This document shows, in pieces, positions 1-5,083 of a DNA stretch of 10,051 nucleotides (the stretch's first letter is position 1; each line of letters begins with the position of its first letter). The notes below the pieces were generated by a model that did no database searches, was not told the DNA's origin, and worked only from the letters and a program-made list of their open reading frames with translations. The stretch is from Bacilli bacterium (GTDB lineage: Bacteria > Bacillota_I > Bacilli_A > RF39 > UBA660), in contig JAGHGS010000160.1 of assembly GCA_017888105.1 (NCBI GenBank), positions 1 through 10,051 on the forward strand, written 5' to 3'. The position numbers and the translations under genes were made by a program.

Positions 1-20
1 AGATTATACCACGTTAGGGG

Positions 21-49
21 AAAAAAAACTACTAAATTAAATAGTAGTT
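21..49 (-). terminator. Rho-independent terminator of the cold-shock gene
   Basis: Read on the minus strand, an 8-bp perfect stem (AACTACTA / TAGTAGTT) with a 7-nt loop is followed by a run of at least six T. The stem overlaps the last codons and the stop of the cold-shock gene. The stem and U-tract are seen directly. Confidence 0.85.
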
Positions 50-249
50 AATTCTTTTTCGCATACATCTACTGCTTGTAAGCCCTTAGAAGTTTCAATT
101 AATTTAAAACTAACAACTGCACCTTCTTTTAAAGTTTTGTAGCCTTCTTTGATTATTGCTGAATAATGAACAAAGATATCTTCAAGATCTTCATATTCTA
201 TAAAGCCATAACCCTTCTCGTTGTTGAACCACTTAACCTTACCGATCAT
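37..249 (-). CDS. csp: Cold-shock protein (CspA family)
   Basis: This is a 70-residue single cold-shock-domain protein, the normal family size. Such proteins bind single-stranded RNA/DNA and act as RNA chaperones in the cytoplasm. The start MIGKVKWFNNEKGYGFIEY is classic: RNP-1 (KGYGFIEY) lies at residues 12-19 and RNP-2 (IFVHYSAI, usually VFVHFSAI) at 25-32. I chose the ATG at 249 rather than an upstream start near 288 because it gives the exact family N-terminus and has a strong AGGTGAGGTG Shine-Dalgarno 5-6 nt upstream. The gene is monocistronic, with its own terminator and promoter. The C-terminal half (KTLKEGAVVSFKL) fits the OB fold but is less typical than in CspB. Confidence 0.93.
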   Translation of the reverse strand: MIGKVKWFNNEKGYGFIEYEDLEDIFVHYSAIIKEGYKTLKEGAVVSFKLIETSKGLQAVDVCEKELTTI

Positions 250-278
250 ATCACACCTCACCTTCCTACCTCGTATTA

Positions 279-308
279 AAAATACCATACAACTAAGTTT
301 AAATTCAA
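279..308 (-). promoter_or_regulatory. Putative sigma-A promoter of csp
   Basis: On the minus strand, TTGAAT (303-308), an 18-bp spacer and TATTTT (279-284, preceded by TGG so partly extended -10) would start transcription about 24 nt upstream of the csp ATG. The boxes match the consensus only moderately. Confidence 0.45.
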
Positions 309-317
309 GAAAAACCG

Positions 318-324
318 TTCGACA
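318..324 (-). promoter_or_regulatory. Perfect Spo0A box upstream of csp
   Basis: The minus strand reads TTTGTCGAA, containing the full 0A-box core TGTCGAA. It lies about 10 bp upstream of the proposed csp -35, around -46 to -52 from the inferred start, a position where Spo0A commonly acts. A 7-mer can occur by chance, but spo0A is in this same window. Confidence 0.45.
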
Positions 325-408
325 AATTCCGCATTAGATGCCTACCTTGAGTTATAAACCAATCCAAAGATAACATATTTATTTCCTAATTAAAACCTTA
401 AATAACGA

Positions 409-451
409 AAAGTTAAAATTTTAGTTCAAAAAATACTCATATTTATATAAT
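409..451 (+). promoter_or_regulatory. Putative agrBD promoter, activator-dependent type
   Basis: A consensus -10 TATAAT (446-451) has no recognisable -35 at 16-18 bp, as expected for a promoter that needs an activator such as AgrA. Just upstream are two AGTT elements (411-414 and 423-426) exactly 12 bp apart. Known AgrA/LytTR sites are 9-bp repeats whose starts are about 21-22 bp apart, so the match is weak. A second possible -10, TATACT, lies at 528-533, also without a good -35. Confidence 0.3.
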
Positions 452-510
452 GAAATAAAAATCAAAAATTCAAGCACTCACAAAGTTACTTTAAGCAAAC
501 AACATTTTTT

Positions 511-527
511 ACTCAAAATTATTGAGT
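511..527. repeat. Inverted repeat in the agrB leader
   Basis: ACTCAA and TTGAGT flank 5 nt and end 28 nt before the agrB start. It could be an operator or a short leader hairpin; 6-bp arms are near the chance level in such AT-rich DNA. Confidence 0.3.
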
Positions 528-555
528 TATACTTAAAAAGTAGTGAGGTAGCAGT

Positions 556-1161
556 ATGAAAAAAAAATTTATTAATTCTTCTTTATCATTCATTATGAAA
601 TATCAAGAATGTGATGATTTAAAAATTAAAAAACTAAAATACGGATTAGAAGGAATTTACAGTCTAATAGTAAAATTAACAGTTGTTCTAATAATAGCTA
701 TTTTAACTCAAACTATAAAAACGACTCTTCTCTTTCTACTATTTTACGCAGGTATCAGAACTTTTAGCTTTGGATGGCATGCAAAAAGCAATATAGCTTG
801 TTGGATCACAACGATTTTAATTTATAACATAATACCGTTATTAATAAAAAATATAAATATTCCAAATAACATAGGATACATCATATTAGGAATTAGTTTC
901 ATTTCTGTATTAATTTGGGCACCAGCAGATACACCCAAAAGGCCTTTAATAAGAAAGGAACAAAGATTAAAAACAAAAATCTTATCTACCATAGTAACAA
1001 TAATATATTTTATAATATATATATTTACAAATTATTCATTAATTAAAAATACTTTACTATATGCACTAATAATTCAAACAATATGTATTAATCCTTTAAC
1101 TTATAAACTTACGAATACTCAATTTAATAATTATAAGTATTATAAAAAGAAAAATGAATAG
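556..1161 (+). CDS. agrB: AgrB-type propeptide protease/cyclase
   Basis: This polytopic membrane cysteine protease should cut the C-terminal tail off AgrD and form the signal peptide. At 201 residues it has the usual AgrB length. Seen directly: a basic N-terminus; conserved Arg68 in RTF; the catalytic pair His75 (GWHA) and Cys82 (AC) at the spacing found in AgrB; and the hallmark WAPADTPKRPL (121-131), matching the APADT..KPL motif. Hydrophobic segments lie at about 37-66, 83-97, 105-122, 143-160 and 165-180. The usual GG before xHA is FG here. The Shine-Dalgarno GAGGT sits 6 nt before the ATG. agrD follows after 56 bp, on the same strand. The family assignment is firm; the substrate is inferred from adjacency. 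Confidence 0.93.
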   Translation: MKKKFINSSLSFIMKYQECDDLKIKKLKYGLEGIYSLIVKLTVVLIIAILTQTIKTTLLFLLFYAGIRTFSFGWHAKSNIACWITTILIYNIIPLLIKNINIPNNIGYIILGISFISVLIWAPADTPKRPLIRKEQRLKTKILSTIVTIIYFIIYIFTNYSLIKNTLLYALIIQTICINPLTYKLTNTQFNNYKYYKKKNE

Positions 1162-1163
1162 TG

Positions 1164-1190
1164 GTTTAAATTTTTTATATAGATTTAAAC
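1164..1190 (+). repeat. Hairpin between agrB and agrD
   Basis: GTTTAAAT (1164-1171) and ATTTAAAC (1183-1190) form a perfect 8-bp stem with an 11-nt AT-rich loop, immediately after the agrB stop and 14 nt before the agrD Shine-Dalgarno. There is no T-run, so it is not a terminator. It may influence the relative amounts of AgrB and AgrD. Confidence 0.4.
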
Positions 1191-1217
1191 AAATTTAGAA
1201 GTAAAGGAGGTAGAAAA

Positions 1218-1331
1218 ATGTTAGAAATGTTAGCAGGATTATTAAGCGGAGCAGCTTCACTATCAGTTGGAGATGCACGTACTGCTTGGTTCTTCTGGGA
1301 TGAACCAGAATGCCCTGAAGAGTTAATATAA
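1218..1331 (+). CDS. agrD: AgrD-type autoinducing peptide precursor (no ring Cys)
   Basis: This is a 37-residue precursor. It has the three AgrD parts: an N-terminal hydrophobic, probably amphipathic segment (1-16, MLEMLAGLLSGAASLS), a signal region (about 17-27, ending TAWFFW), and an acidic C-terminal recognition tail (28-37, DEPECPEELI) that aligns with DEVEVPKEL of staphylococcal AgrD. The start is supported by a perfect AAGGAGGT Shine-Dalgarno 6 nt upstream, the strongest in the window. Oddity: aligning the tail puts Ala23 where the ring-forming Cys (or Ser) belongs. The only Cys (Cys32) lies in the discarded tail. Thr22 is the nearest hydroxyl. Identity as the AgrB substrate rests on position and tail; the mature peptide is unknown. 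Confidence 0.88.
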   Translation: MLEMLAGLLSGAASLSVGDARTAWFFWDEPECPEELI

Positions 1332-1353
1332 AAAAGATAAATACTTACTTCAT

Positions 1354-1386
1354 AGACTATTAACAAAAATCGTTGATAGTCTTTTT
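1354..1386 (+). terminator. Terminator of agrBD
   Basis: AGACTATTAAC (1354-1364) pairs with GTTGATAGTCT (1372-1382) over 11 bp with one G-T pair, a 7-nt loop and then TTTT ATTT. It lies 22 nt after the agrD stop. Confidence 0.88.
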
Positions 1387-1449
1387 ATTTGAAAATAGAA
1401 GAAATCAAAACAAAAAATAAAAATTAATGTTATTTTTTAAAATTTTCTT

Positions 1450-1490
1450 AAAAAAAAATTGATAAACATTAAAATATCAATTTATCAATT
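1450..1490 (-). terminator. Terminator of agrAC
   Basis: On the minus strand AATTGATAAA and TTTATCAATT form a 10-bp stem with a 14-nt loop, followed by eight T (plus-strand A run at 1450-1458). It faces the agrBD terminator across about 60 bp of AT-rich DNA with no other feature. Confidence 0.8.
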
Positions 1491-1512
1491 GCTTAAACTT
1501 AAATAATACTTC

Positions 1513-2778
1513 TTATAACTTTTTCTTAACACGCAATCTAGAAACAAAAATATCATCAATTATTTTAAAATGGACTAAAACTTCACTATTTCTTAAAACA
1601 GAAAATATCCCTAAACCATGCCCTTTAGCCTTAGTAGTATAATTCTTTACTCCTATACTATCCAAATCGATCGTATTACTAAAACTATTCTTTATATCTA
1701 TATAAATTTCTTGATTGTTTTCAAATAAATTTATAATTAAGATCTTTTCAACACTCTTACAAGAAGATTCAATTGCATTGTCCAATAATATACTAAACTT
1801 TTCAATTAATACATTATATTTTCGAGGAGACAACATAGAAAAAATATCATTTTTTATCTCATTAGATATTTTTATATCTATAATTTCCGAATATGAAGAT
1901 ATTTTTTCATATATAATTCCATTTACACCATAAGGAATTTCTTTAACATGATTTAAAAAATCAATATTCGAAACAAAGTTTTTTATCATATCATCAATTA
2001 ATAATCTTGACTTTTTATTAGATACCGATTTAATACTTAACAACTTTGCTATTAAATTATGTTTCAAAATATTATTTTCTTCGTCCATCTTGATATAATA
2101 ATTATTATTTTCTTTCAAAAAATTCAAAAAAATCGAATTTTCTTCTTCTGTAATCTTTTTGTCTATCATTAATATAAAAGTAATCATAATCAAAAAACAA
2201 ATCAATATTAATAAAGATTCAAAATTTATATCATGAATATTCAATATTATTACAGCACCAATACTAAATGTAAAAATAGTAAATCCTACTAACAAAAAAT
2301 CTGAATACTTTATTTTAAATAAAACATCTATAATTTTATTAGTAAACTTATTCAACCACTTTAAATTTCCTAACAAAACAAAAGCTAGAGATGCTATCAT
2401 AGTAGGGATACTTCCAAACAATTCATTATATATATCAATATTGAAAAAATGACTTATAAAAGCTAATAAAAACATAATTAAAAAATCAACTATAACTCCA
2501 TAAAACCAGATTACAATAACATAGTAAATTACTTTTCTAAAAGACATAATAGGATTCAAAAAATAAAAGAAAACTGGATAAAAAACAAAAAAGAATACAA
2601 CTCGAATTAAAGAAATATCATAAATCATTAGCAAAGAAATAAATATCCAACCTACTACAAAAAATACAAAAAATAAAAAGGAAAGTTTTAATTTAAAATC
2701 AGAAAGTTTTAAAAACAGATAAGTTATACCAGATGTAGACAATAAACAAGCAACAAACCACAATATAGTTTCAATCAT
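1513..2778 (-). CDS. agrC: AgrC-type GHKL sensor histidine kinase
   Basis: This 421-residue membrane kinase should sense the AgrD-derived peptide and phosphorylate AgrA. Residues 1-205 hold about six hydrophobic segments (roughly 4-22, 31-51, 57-75, 84-110, 125-138, 160-205), as in AgrC/HPK10 receptors. The dimerisation/phosphoacceptor helix has His240 in ILKHNLIAKL (AgrC usually has HDY). The ATPase part has an N-box, LLDNAIESS, with Asn334, and a G-box, GHGLGIFSV (386-394), near the end, typical of HATPase_c_5 kinases. The ATG overlaps the end of agrA by 8 bp and has only a weak Shine-Dalgarno, suggesting translational coupling. The peptide ligand is inferred from agrD 180 bp away. Confidence 0.9.
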   Translation of the reverse strand: MIETILWFVACLLSTSGITYLFLKLSDFKLKLSFLFFVFFVVGWIFISLLMIYDISLIRVVFFFVFYPVFFYFLNPIMSFRKVIYYVIVIWFYGVIVDFLIMFLLAFISHFFNIDIYNELFGSIPTMIASLAFVLLGNLKWLNKFTNKIIDVLFKIKYSDFLLVGFTIFTFSIGAVIILNIHDINFESLLILICFLIMITFILMIDKKITEEENSIFLNFLKENNNYYIKMDEENNILKHNLIAKLLSIKSVSNKKSRLLIDDMIKNFVSNIDFLNHVKEIPYGVNGIIYEKISSYSEIIDIKISNEIKNDIFSMLSPRKYNVLIEKFSILLDNAIESSCKSVEKILIINLFENNQEIYIDIKNSFSNTIDLDSIGVKNYTTKAKGHGLGIFSVLRNSEVLVHFKIIDDIFVSRLRVKKKL

Positions 2779-3469
2779 TTTCCATCAACTTCTTATTCAT
2801 CTTAGATAATAAATAAACCTTCTCTCCATTATCTAAAATGAAATAACCTTCTTTATAGTTTTTAACTTCTACATGATCTTTATTAACAATACAAGAACGA
2901 TGACATTGAACAAATCTCTGATCTAAATGATCCAACATTTCTTGAATAGTCATAGATACTTTATATTTATTAGTAGCAGTAACAATAATTAACTTTCTTT
3001 CCTCAGTATCTCTATAAATATATAATATTCTACGATAGTACAAAGAAAATTCAGCATTACTAGCATTGTACTTAAACATTTGATTATCAAAGTTTCTCTT
3101 TAATATAGCACGTATATCTTTCTTAAATCGTTTATCAAACTCATGAAATTTCTCAAGAAAACTAAATACACCATAAACATTTCGATAAGCACTTTCAAAC
3201 ATCTTATCATGATTCGTAATAAAGATAATTTCACTAACCCAATCCACTTCTCTAATAAGCTTAGCAATCGTAATTCCACTCACCTTATTAGCTAGTTCAA
3301 TATCTAAAATATAGACTTTATGTTCATCAACATTTTCAATTTCTGCTTTAAGTCCAGATGTAATTTTAGAAAAACTAATTATTTTCGCATCTTCCGTTAT
3401 TTCGTGAATCAAGTTACTAACATGTTCAATTTCTTTTACATCATCGTCCACAATTACAAATTTTATCAT
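2771..3469 (-). CDS. agrA: AgrA-type LytTR response regulator
   Basis: This 232-residue cytoplasmic regulator is probably phosphorylated by the overlapping AgrC. The receiver domain (1-120) shows the acidic pocket Asp8-Asp9-Asp10, phosphoacceptor Asp56 (YILDIELA), switch Thr85 (FITNH) and Lys107, though the usual Lys-Pro is Lys-Phe. The LytTR DNA-binding domain (about 135-230) contains the hallmark FVQCHRSCIVN motif (186-196) followed by VEVKNYKEGYF. The start is supported by GGAGTGGTG 6-8 nt upstream and by a consensus promoter. It is the first gene of the minus-strand unit, agrA-agrC, the reverse of the staphylococcal C-A order. The likely target is agrBD, although no canonical AgrA repeat pair was found there. 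Confidence 0.92.
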   Translation of the reverse strand: MIKFVIVDDDVKEIEHVSNLIHEITEDAKIISFSKITSGLKAEIENVDEHKVYILDIELANKVSGITIAKLIREVDWVSEIIFITNHDKMFESAYRNVYGVFSFLEKFHEFDKRFKKDIRAILKRNFDNQMFKYNASNAEFSLYYRRILYIYRDTEERKLIIVTATNKYKVSMTIQEMLDHLDQRFVQCHRSCIVNKDHVEVKNYKEGYFILDNGEKVYLLSKMNKKLMEND

Positions 3470-3497
3470 TCAAAACACCACTCCACACCAGATAAAA

Positions 3498-3514
3498 GGC
3501 ATGATAATCATGCC
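3498..3514. promoter_or_regulatory. Perfect 17-bp palindrome in the agrA leader
   Basis: GGCATGATAATCATGCC consists of two exact 8-bp arms around one base. It lies between the -10 and the agrA ATG, at about +10 to +26. It is GC-richer than its surroundings. As DNA it looks like an operator for a dimeric repressor; as RNA it forms a tight hairpin followed by UUUU, so it could attenuate transcription. Confidence 0.6.
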
Positions 3515-3529
3515 AGTTTACTACTAGTA

Positions 3530-3558
3530 ATTATATTATAAATTGAGAATATTGTCAA
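3530..3558 (-). promoter_or_regulatory. Consensus sigma-A promoter of agrA-agrC
   Basis: On the minus strand TTGACA (3553-3558), exactly 17 bp, then TATAAT (3530-3535): a full match to the sigma-A consensus in both boxes with the ideal spacer. Such a strong promoter usually needs a repressor or attenuator, which fits the palindrome just downstream. The -35 touches the A-tract of the preceding gene's terminator. Confidence 0.85.
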
Positions 3559-3587
3559 AAAAAATATGACATTAAACATCATATTTT
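3557..3587 (-). terminator. Terminator of the spoIID-spoIIQ-spoIIID-X cluster
   Basis: AAAATATGA (3561-3569) and TCATATTTT (3579-3587) form a 9-bp AT-rich stem with a 9-nt loop and T-runs on both sides, so it could work in both directions. The stop codon of the upstream gene lies in the loop. Confidence 0.65.
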
Positions 3588-4135
3588 TTTGCTTTTAGTA
3601 AACTTTCTGCAATATAGCTTTGAAATTGATCAATATAATAAATATTTACTAGATTTGAATGAATCTTAGAAATATTTTTATTGGTACCAAATAATAGAAC
3701 ATAAGGCTGATAATATTCATGAAAATATTCAATTAATTTAGAAAAATCTTTAAAATAAAATAAATCTAAAAAAACCGGCTTTTCCAAATAAAATACAATA
3801 TAATGATTAAATATTCCAATATAAGTATATTCTTCATTAAAAAATTCTTTAATATCAACAAAAACCACTTTAACAAACCCTAAATCATTAAAAATACTCT
3901 CTAGAAAAAACAAATCACTCGCTTTAAAATAAACATCTTGAACAACATATATTTTATCACCAAATAATTTACTCCGAATTTTTTCTTTTTTTAAGATAGA
4001 AAGAAAGTTTTCCATAAAACTTGTCCGATCTATAACCAATCCCTGATAAATAGAGTCTAATTTTTTCTCTATCACTTTACCATTATAAACAATTTGAATC
4101 ATATTATCACAAAAATAAACAATTAAATCTTTCAA
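3572..4135 (-). CDS. Putative degenerate MreB/Mbl-like mini-actin
   Basis: I do not recognise a named family. The 187-residue product follows spoIIID by 4 nt, the place of mbl in Bacillus. I chose the TTG at 4135 over an upstream ATG at 4213 because AGGTGA sits 4 nt before it and the longer form overlaps spoIIID by 74 bp. By eye the protein follows MreB in order: residues 6-22 align without gaps to the first beta hairpin (IDLGTANTLVFVKGKGI); GLVIDRTSFMENFL (32-45) resembles GVIADYETTATMM; KIYVVQDVYFKASDL...LESIFNDLGF (61-87) resembles VMVCVPSGITAVE...IDATRQAGA; and VLLFGTNKNISKIHSNL (146-162) resembles IVLTGGGALLRNLDKVI. All nucleotide-binding signatures are lost (DLGTAN is YFCDNM, DIGGGT is GIFNHY), and the missing length corresponds to subdomains IB and IIB. 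No signal peptide. It is inferred to be a non-ATPase actin-fold protein. Confidence 0.55.
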   Translation of the reverse strand: MKDLIVYFCDNMIQIVYNGKVIEKKLDSIYQGLVIDRTSFMENFLSILKKEKIRSKLFGDKIYVVQDVYFKASDLFFLESIFNDLGFVKVVFVDIKEFFNEEYTYIGIFNHYIVFYLEKPVFLDLFYFKDFSKLIEYFHEYYQPYVLLFGTNKNISKIHSNLVNIYYIDQFQSYIAESLLKAKKYDV

Positions 4136-4139
4136 TTTA

Positions 4140-4367
4140 TCACCTACTATATTTTCTCTTAGTTGAAAGTCCTCCTTTAATATGTCTATTTTTATTATGT
4201 TCAAAAAAAACATTTTTAATCTTCAAATAAAGCTCATAATCAAAAGTTTCTAATAACATTAAATGACGATGAAGACTACTCTTAGATAAATTTAAATCTT
4301 TCGCTGCCTCTCGAATTGTTTTATTCGTACTTAAAATATAATTTGCCTCTCTTATAATATAATCCAA
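4140..4367 (-). CDS. spoIIID: SpoIIID sporulation transcription factor
   Basis: This 75-residue DNA-binding protein in the mother cell switches genes on or off after sigma-E activation. A helix-turn-helix spans about 17-38 (TIREAAKDLNLSKSSLHRHL), matching TVRVIAKEFGVSKSTVHKDL of Bacillus. The diagnostic basic tail HNKNRHIKGGLSTKRKYSR (57-75) matches HKSIRHLRGGEATKLKYKK. I chose the TTG at 4367 because AAGGGTGG lies 5 nt before it and MDYIIRE aligns with MHDYIKE. An ATG at 4385 has no Shine-Dalgarno. The protein ends about where the Bacillus basic tail ends and lacks its extra C-terminal residues. It is co-directional with spoIIQ 43 bp upstream and almost abuts the next gene. Confidence 0.93.
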   Translation of the reverse strand: MDYIIREANYILSTNKTIREAAKDLNLSKSSLHRHLMLLETFDYELYLKIKNVFFEHNKNRHIKGGLSTKRKYSR

Positions 4368-4383
4368 AAAAGCCACCCTTAAC

Positions 4384-4411
4384 ATTATATGTAAAAAAGT
4401 GACTTATATTC
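4384..4411 (-). promoter_or_regulatory. Putative sigma-E promoter of spoIIID
   Basis: On the minus strand GAATATA (4405-4411), 13 bp, then CATATAAT (4384-4391), against the sigma-E pattern KMATATT, 14-15 bp, CATACAHT. The spacer is one base short, and the inferred start would fall at the Shine-Dalgarno itself. The -35 begins in the spoIIQ stop codon. The same 8-mer occurs upstream of spoIID. Confidence 0.4.
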
Positions 4412-5034
4412 TAATTTAAAGTAGTAACATCCATTTGATAAAATTCTTCTGGATTTAACAAAGTACCATTATAATAAACTTCAAATAACAAATTAGATGT
4501 TTGATCATTAATATTATTTTCACCAGAAGTTCCAATTAAATCTCCTTGTGCTAATACTTCTCCTACTTTAACATTTACATCTCCAAGACTATAATAAATA
4601 GTTCTTAAATTAGGAGTATGCTCTATTTCTACCACATTACCTAAAATATCATCTTCTTTAATATTTAAAACCGTACCTTCTAAAACTGCTACACAATCAA
4701 AAGTTTCCTCTGCCTGATAAAGCACTCCCGTATTTTTCATGTAAGTATTCTCAAAATAAATAAGAGATTTTTGTTGTTCTTCAGCTGAATCTTCCACATC
4801 ATAAAAATAGGTAGCAATTTTTACATTCGAACTTGTATAAGGTCTCACTATTTGCTTACTTTCTATTTCTTCAACAACCGGAGTACTTATATCTTGCAAA
4901 ACATTAACAGAATATAAATAATTTGGATTTACTTGCATTAAACTACTTACTAAACTAACTGCTCCAAAAATAACAATTAATACAATGACATACAACGTCG
5001 GTAATACATACCCTCTTAATTTTCTATGTTTCAA
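4411..5034 (-). CDS. spoIIQ: SpoIIQ, forespore engulfment protein with degenerate LytM domain
   Basis: This 207-residue protein is the forespore-membrane half of the SpoIIQ-SpoIIIAH zipper and feeding channel needed for engulfment. It has a basic N-terminus (KHRKLRG), one membrane segment (about 11-31) and an extracellular M23/LytM-like domain (about 70-200). YFYDVEDSAEEQQKSLIYF (76-94) resembles the YYDDKASAEDQEKALVFY of Bacillus SpoIIQ. I chose the TTG at 5034, with AGGTGA 5 nt upstream, over a TTG at 5067 without a good site. Zinc ligands of active LytM enzymes are absent: the HxH position reads NLL in SNLLFEV. It is therefore structural, as in Bacillus rather than clostridia. spoIID ends 49 bp upstream; no sigma-F promoter was recognised. 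Confidence 0.88.
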   Translation of the reverse strand: MKHRKLRGYVLPTLYVIVLIVIFGAVSLVSSLMQVNPNYLYSVNVLQDISTPVVEEIESKQIVRPYTSSNVKIATYFYDVEDSAEEQQKSLIYFENTYMKNTGVLYQAEETFDCVAVLEGTVLNIKEDDILGNVVEIEHTPNLRTIYYSLGDVNVKVGEVLAQGDLIGTSGENNINDQTSNLLFEVYYNGTLLNPEEFYQMDVTTLN

Positions 5035-5083
5035 ACCAATCACCTTTCTTACTATTAAGGTGAACAAGTTTTCTTATTTTATA

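Larger units (their letters stand above)
250..555. other. Divergent intergenic region between csp and agrB
   Basis: This 306-bp gap holds the csp promoter and 0A box at its left end and the agrBD upstream region at its right end. The stretch from about 325 to 405 shows no convincing ORF, RNA gene or repeat. It could carry a longer csp leader, as cold-shock mRNAs often do, but nothing in the sequence demonstrates this. Confidence 0.5.

Noticed and set aside
411..426. AGTT pair as a standard AgrA/LytTR operator
   Set aside because: The 12-bp start-to-start distance is not the 21-22 bp of known sites, and AGTT is common in such AT-rich DNA; kept only as a weak candidate.
1263..1331. Ser16 of AgrD as ring nucleophile
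   Set aside because: It would need a 12-residue ring to Trp27, larger than known Agr or Fsr signals, so it is less likely than Thr22 or a linear product.
1175..1366. Open frame on the minus strand opposite agrD
   Set aside because: It overlaps agrD and its terminator, has no Shine-Dalgarno and no recognisable features; it is the antisense shadow of agrD.
1715..1933. Plus-strand open frame inside agrC, and a similar one at 3320-3541 over agrA
   Set aside because: Antisense to well-supported kinase and regulator genes, low complexity, no start signals.
2771..4142. Mollicute-type code (TGA = Trp)
   Set aside because: agrA and spoIIID end at TGA exactly where their families end, and all conserved Trp codons seen are TGG.
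4138..4213. Longer N-terminus (ATG at 4213) for the gene after spoIIID
   Set aside because: It would overlap spoIIID by 74 bp without a Shine-Dalgarno; the TTG at 4135 has AGGTGA 4 nt upstream and matches the start of the MreB-like region.
5035..5083. Sigma-F promoter in front of spoIIQ
   Set aside because: A GTATA-like element exists, but no GG-containing -10 follows at the expected distance.
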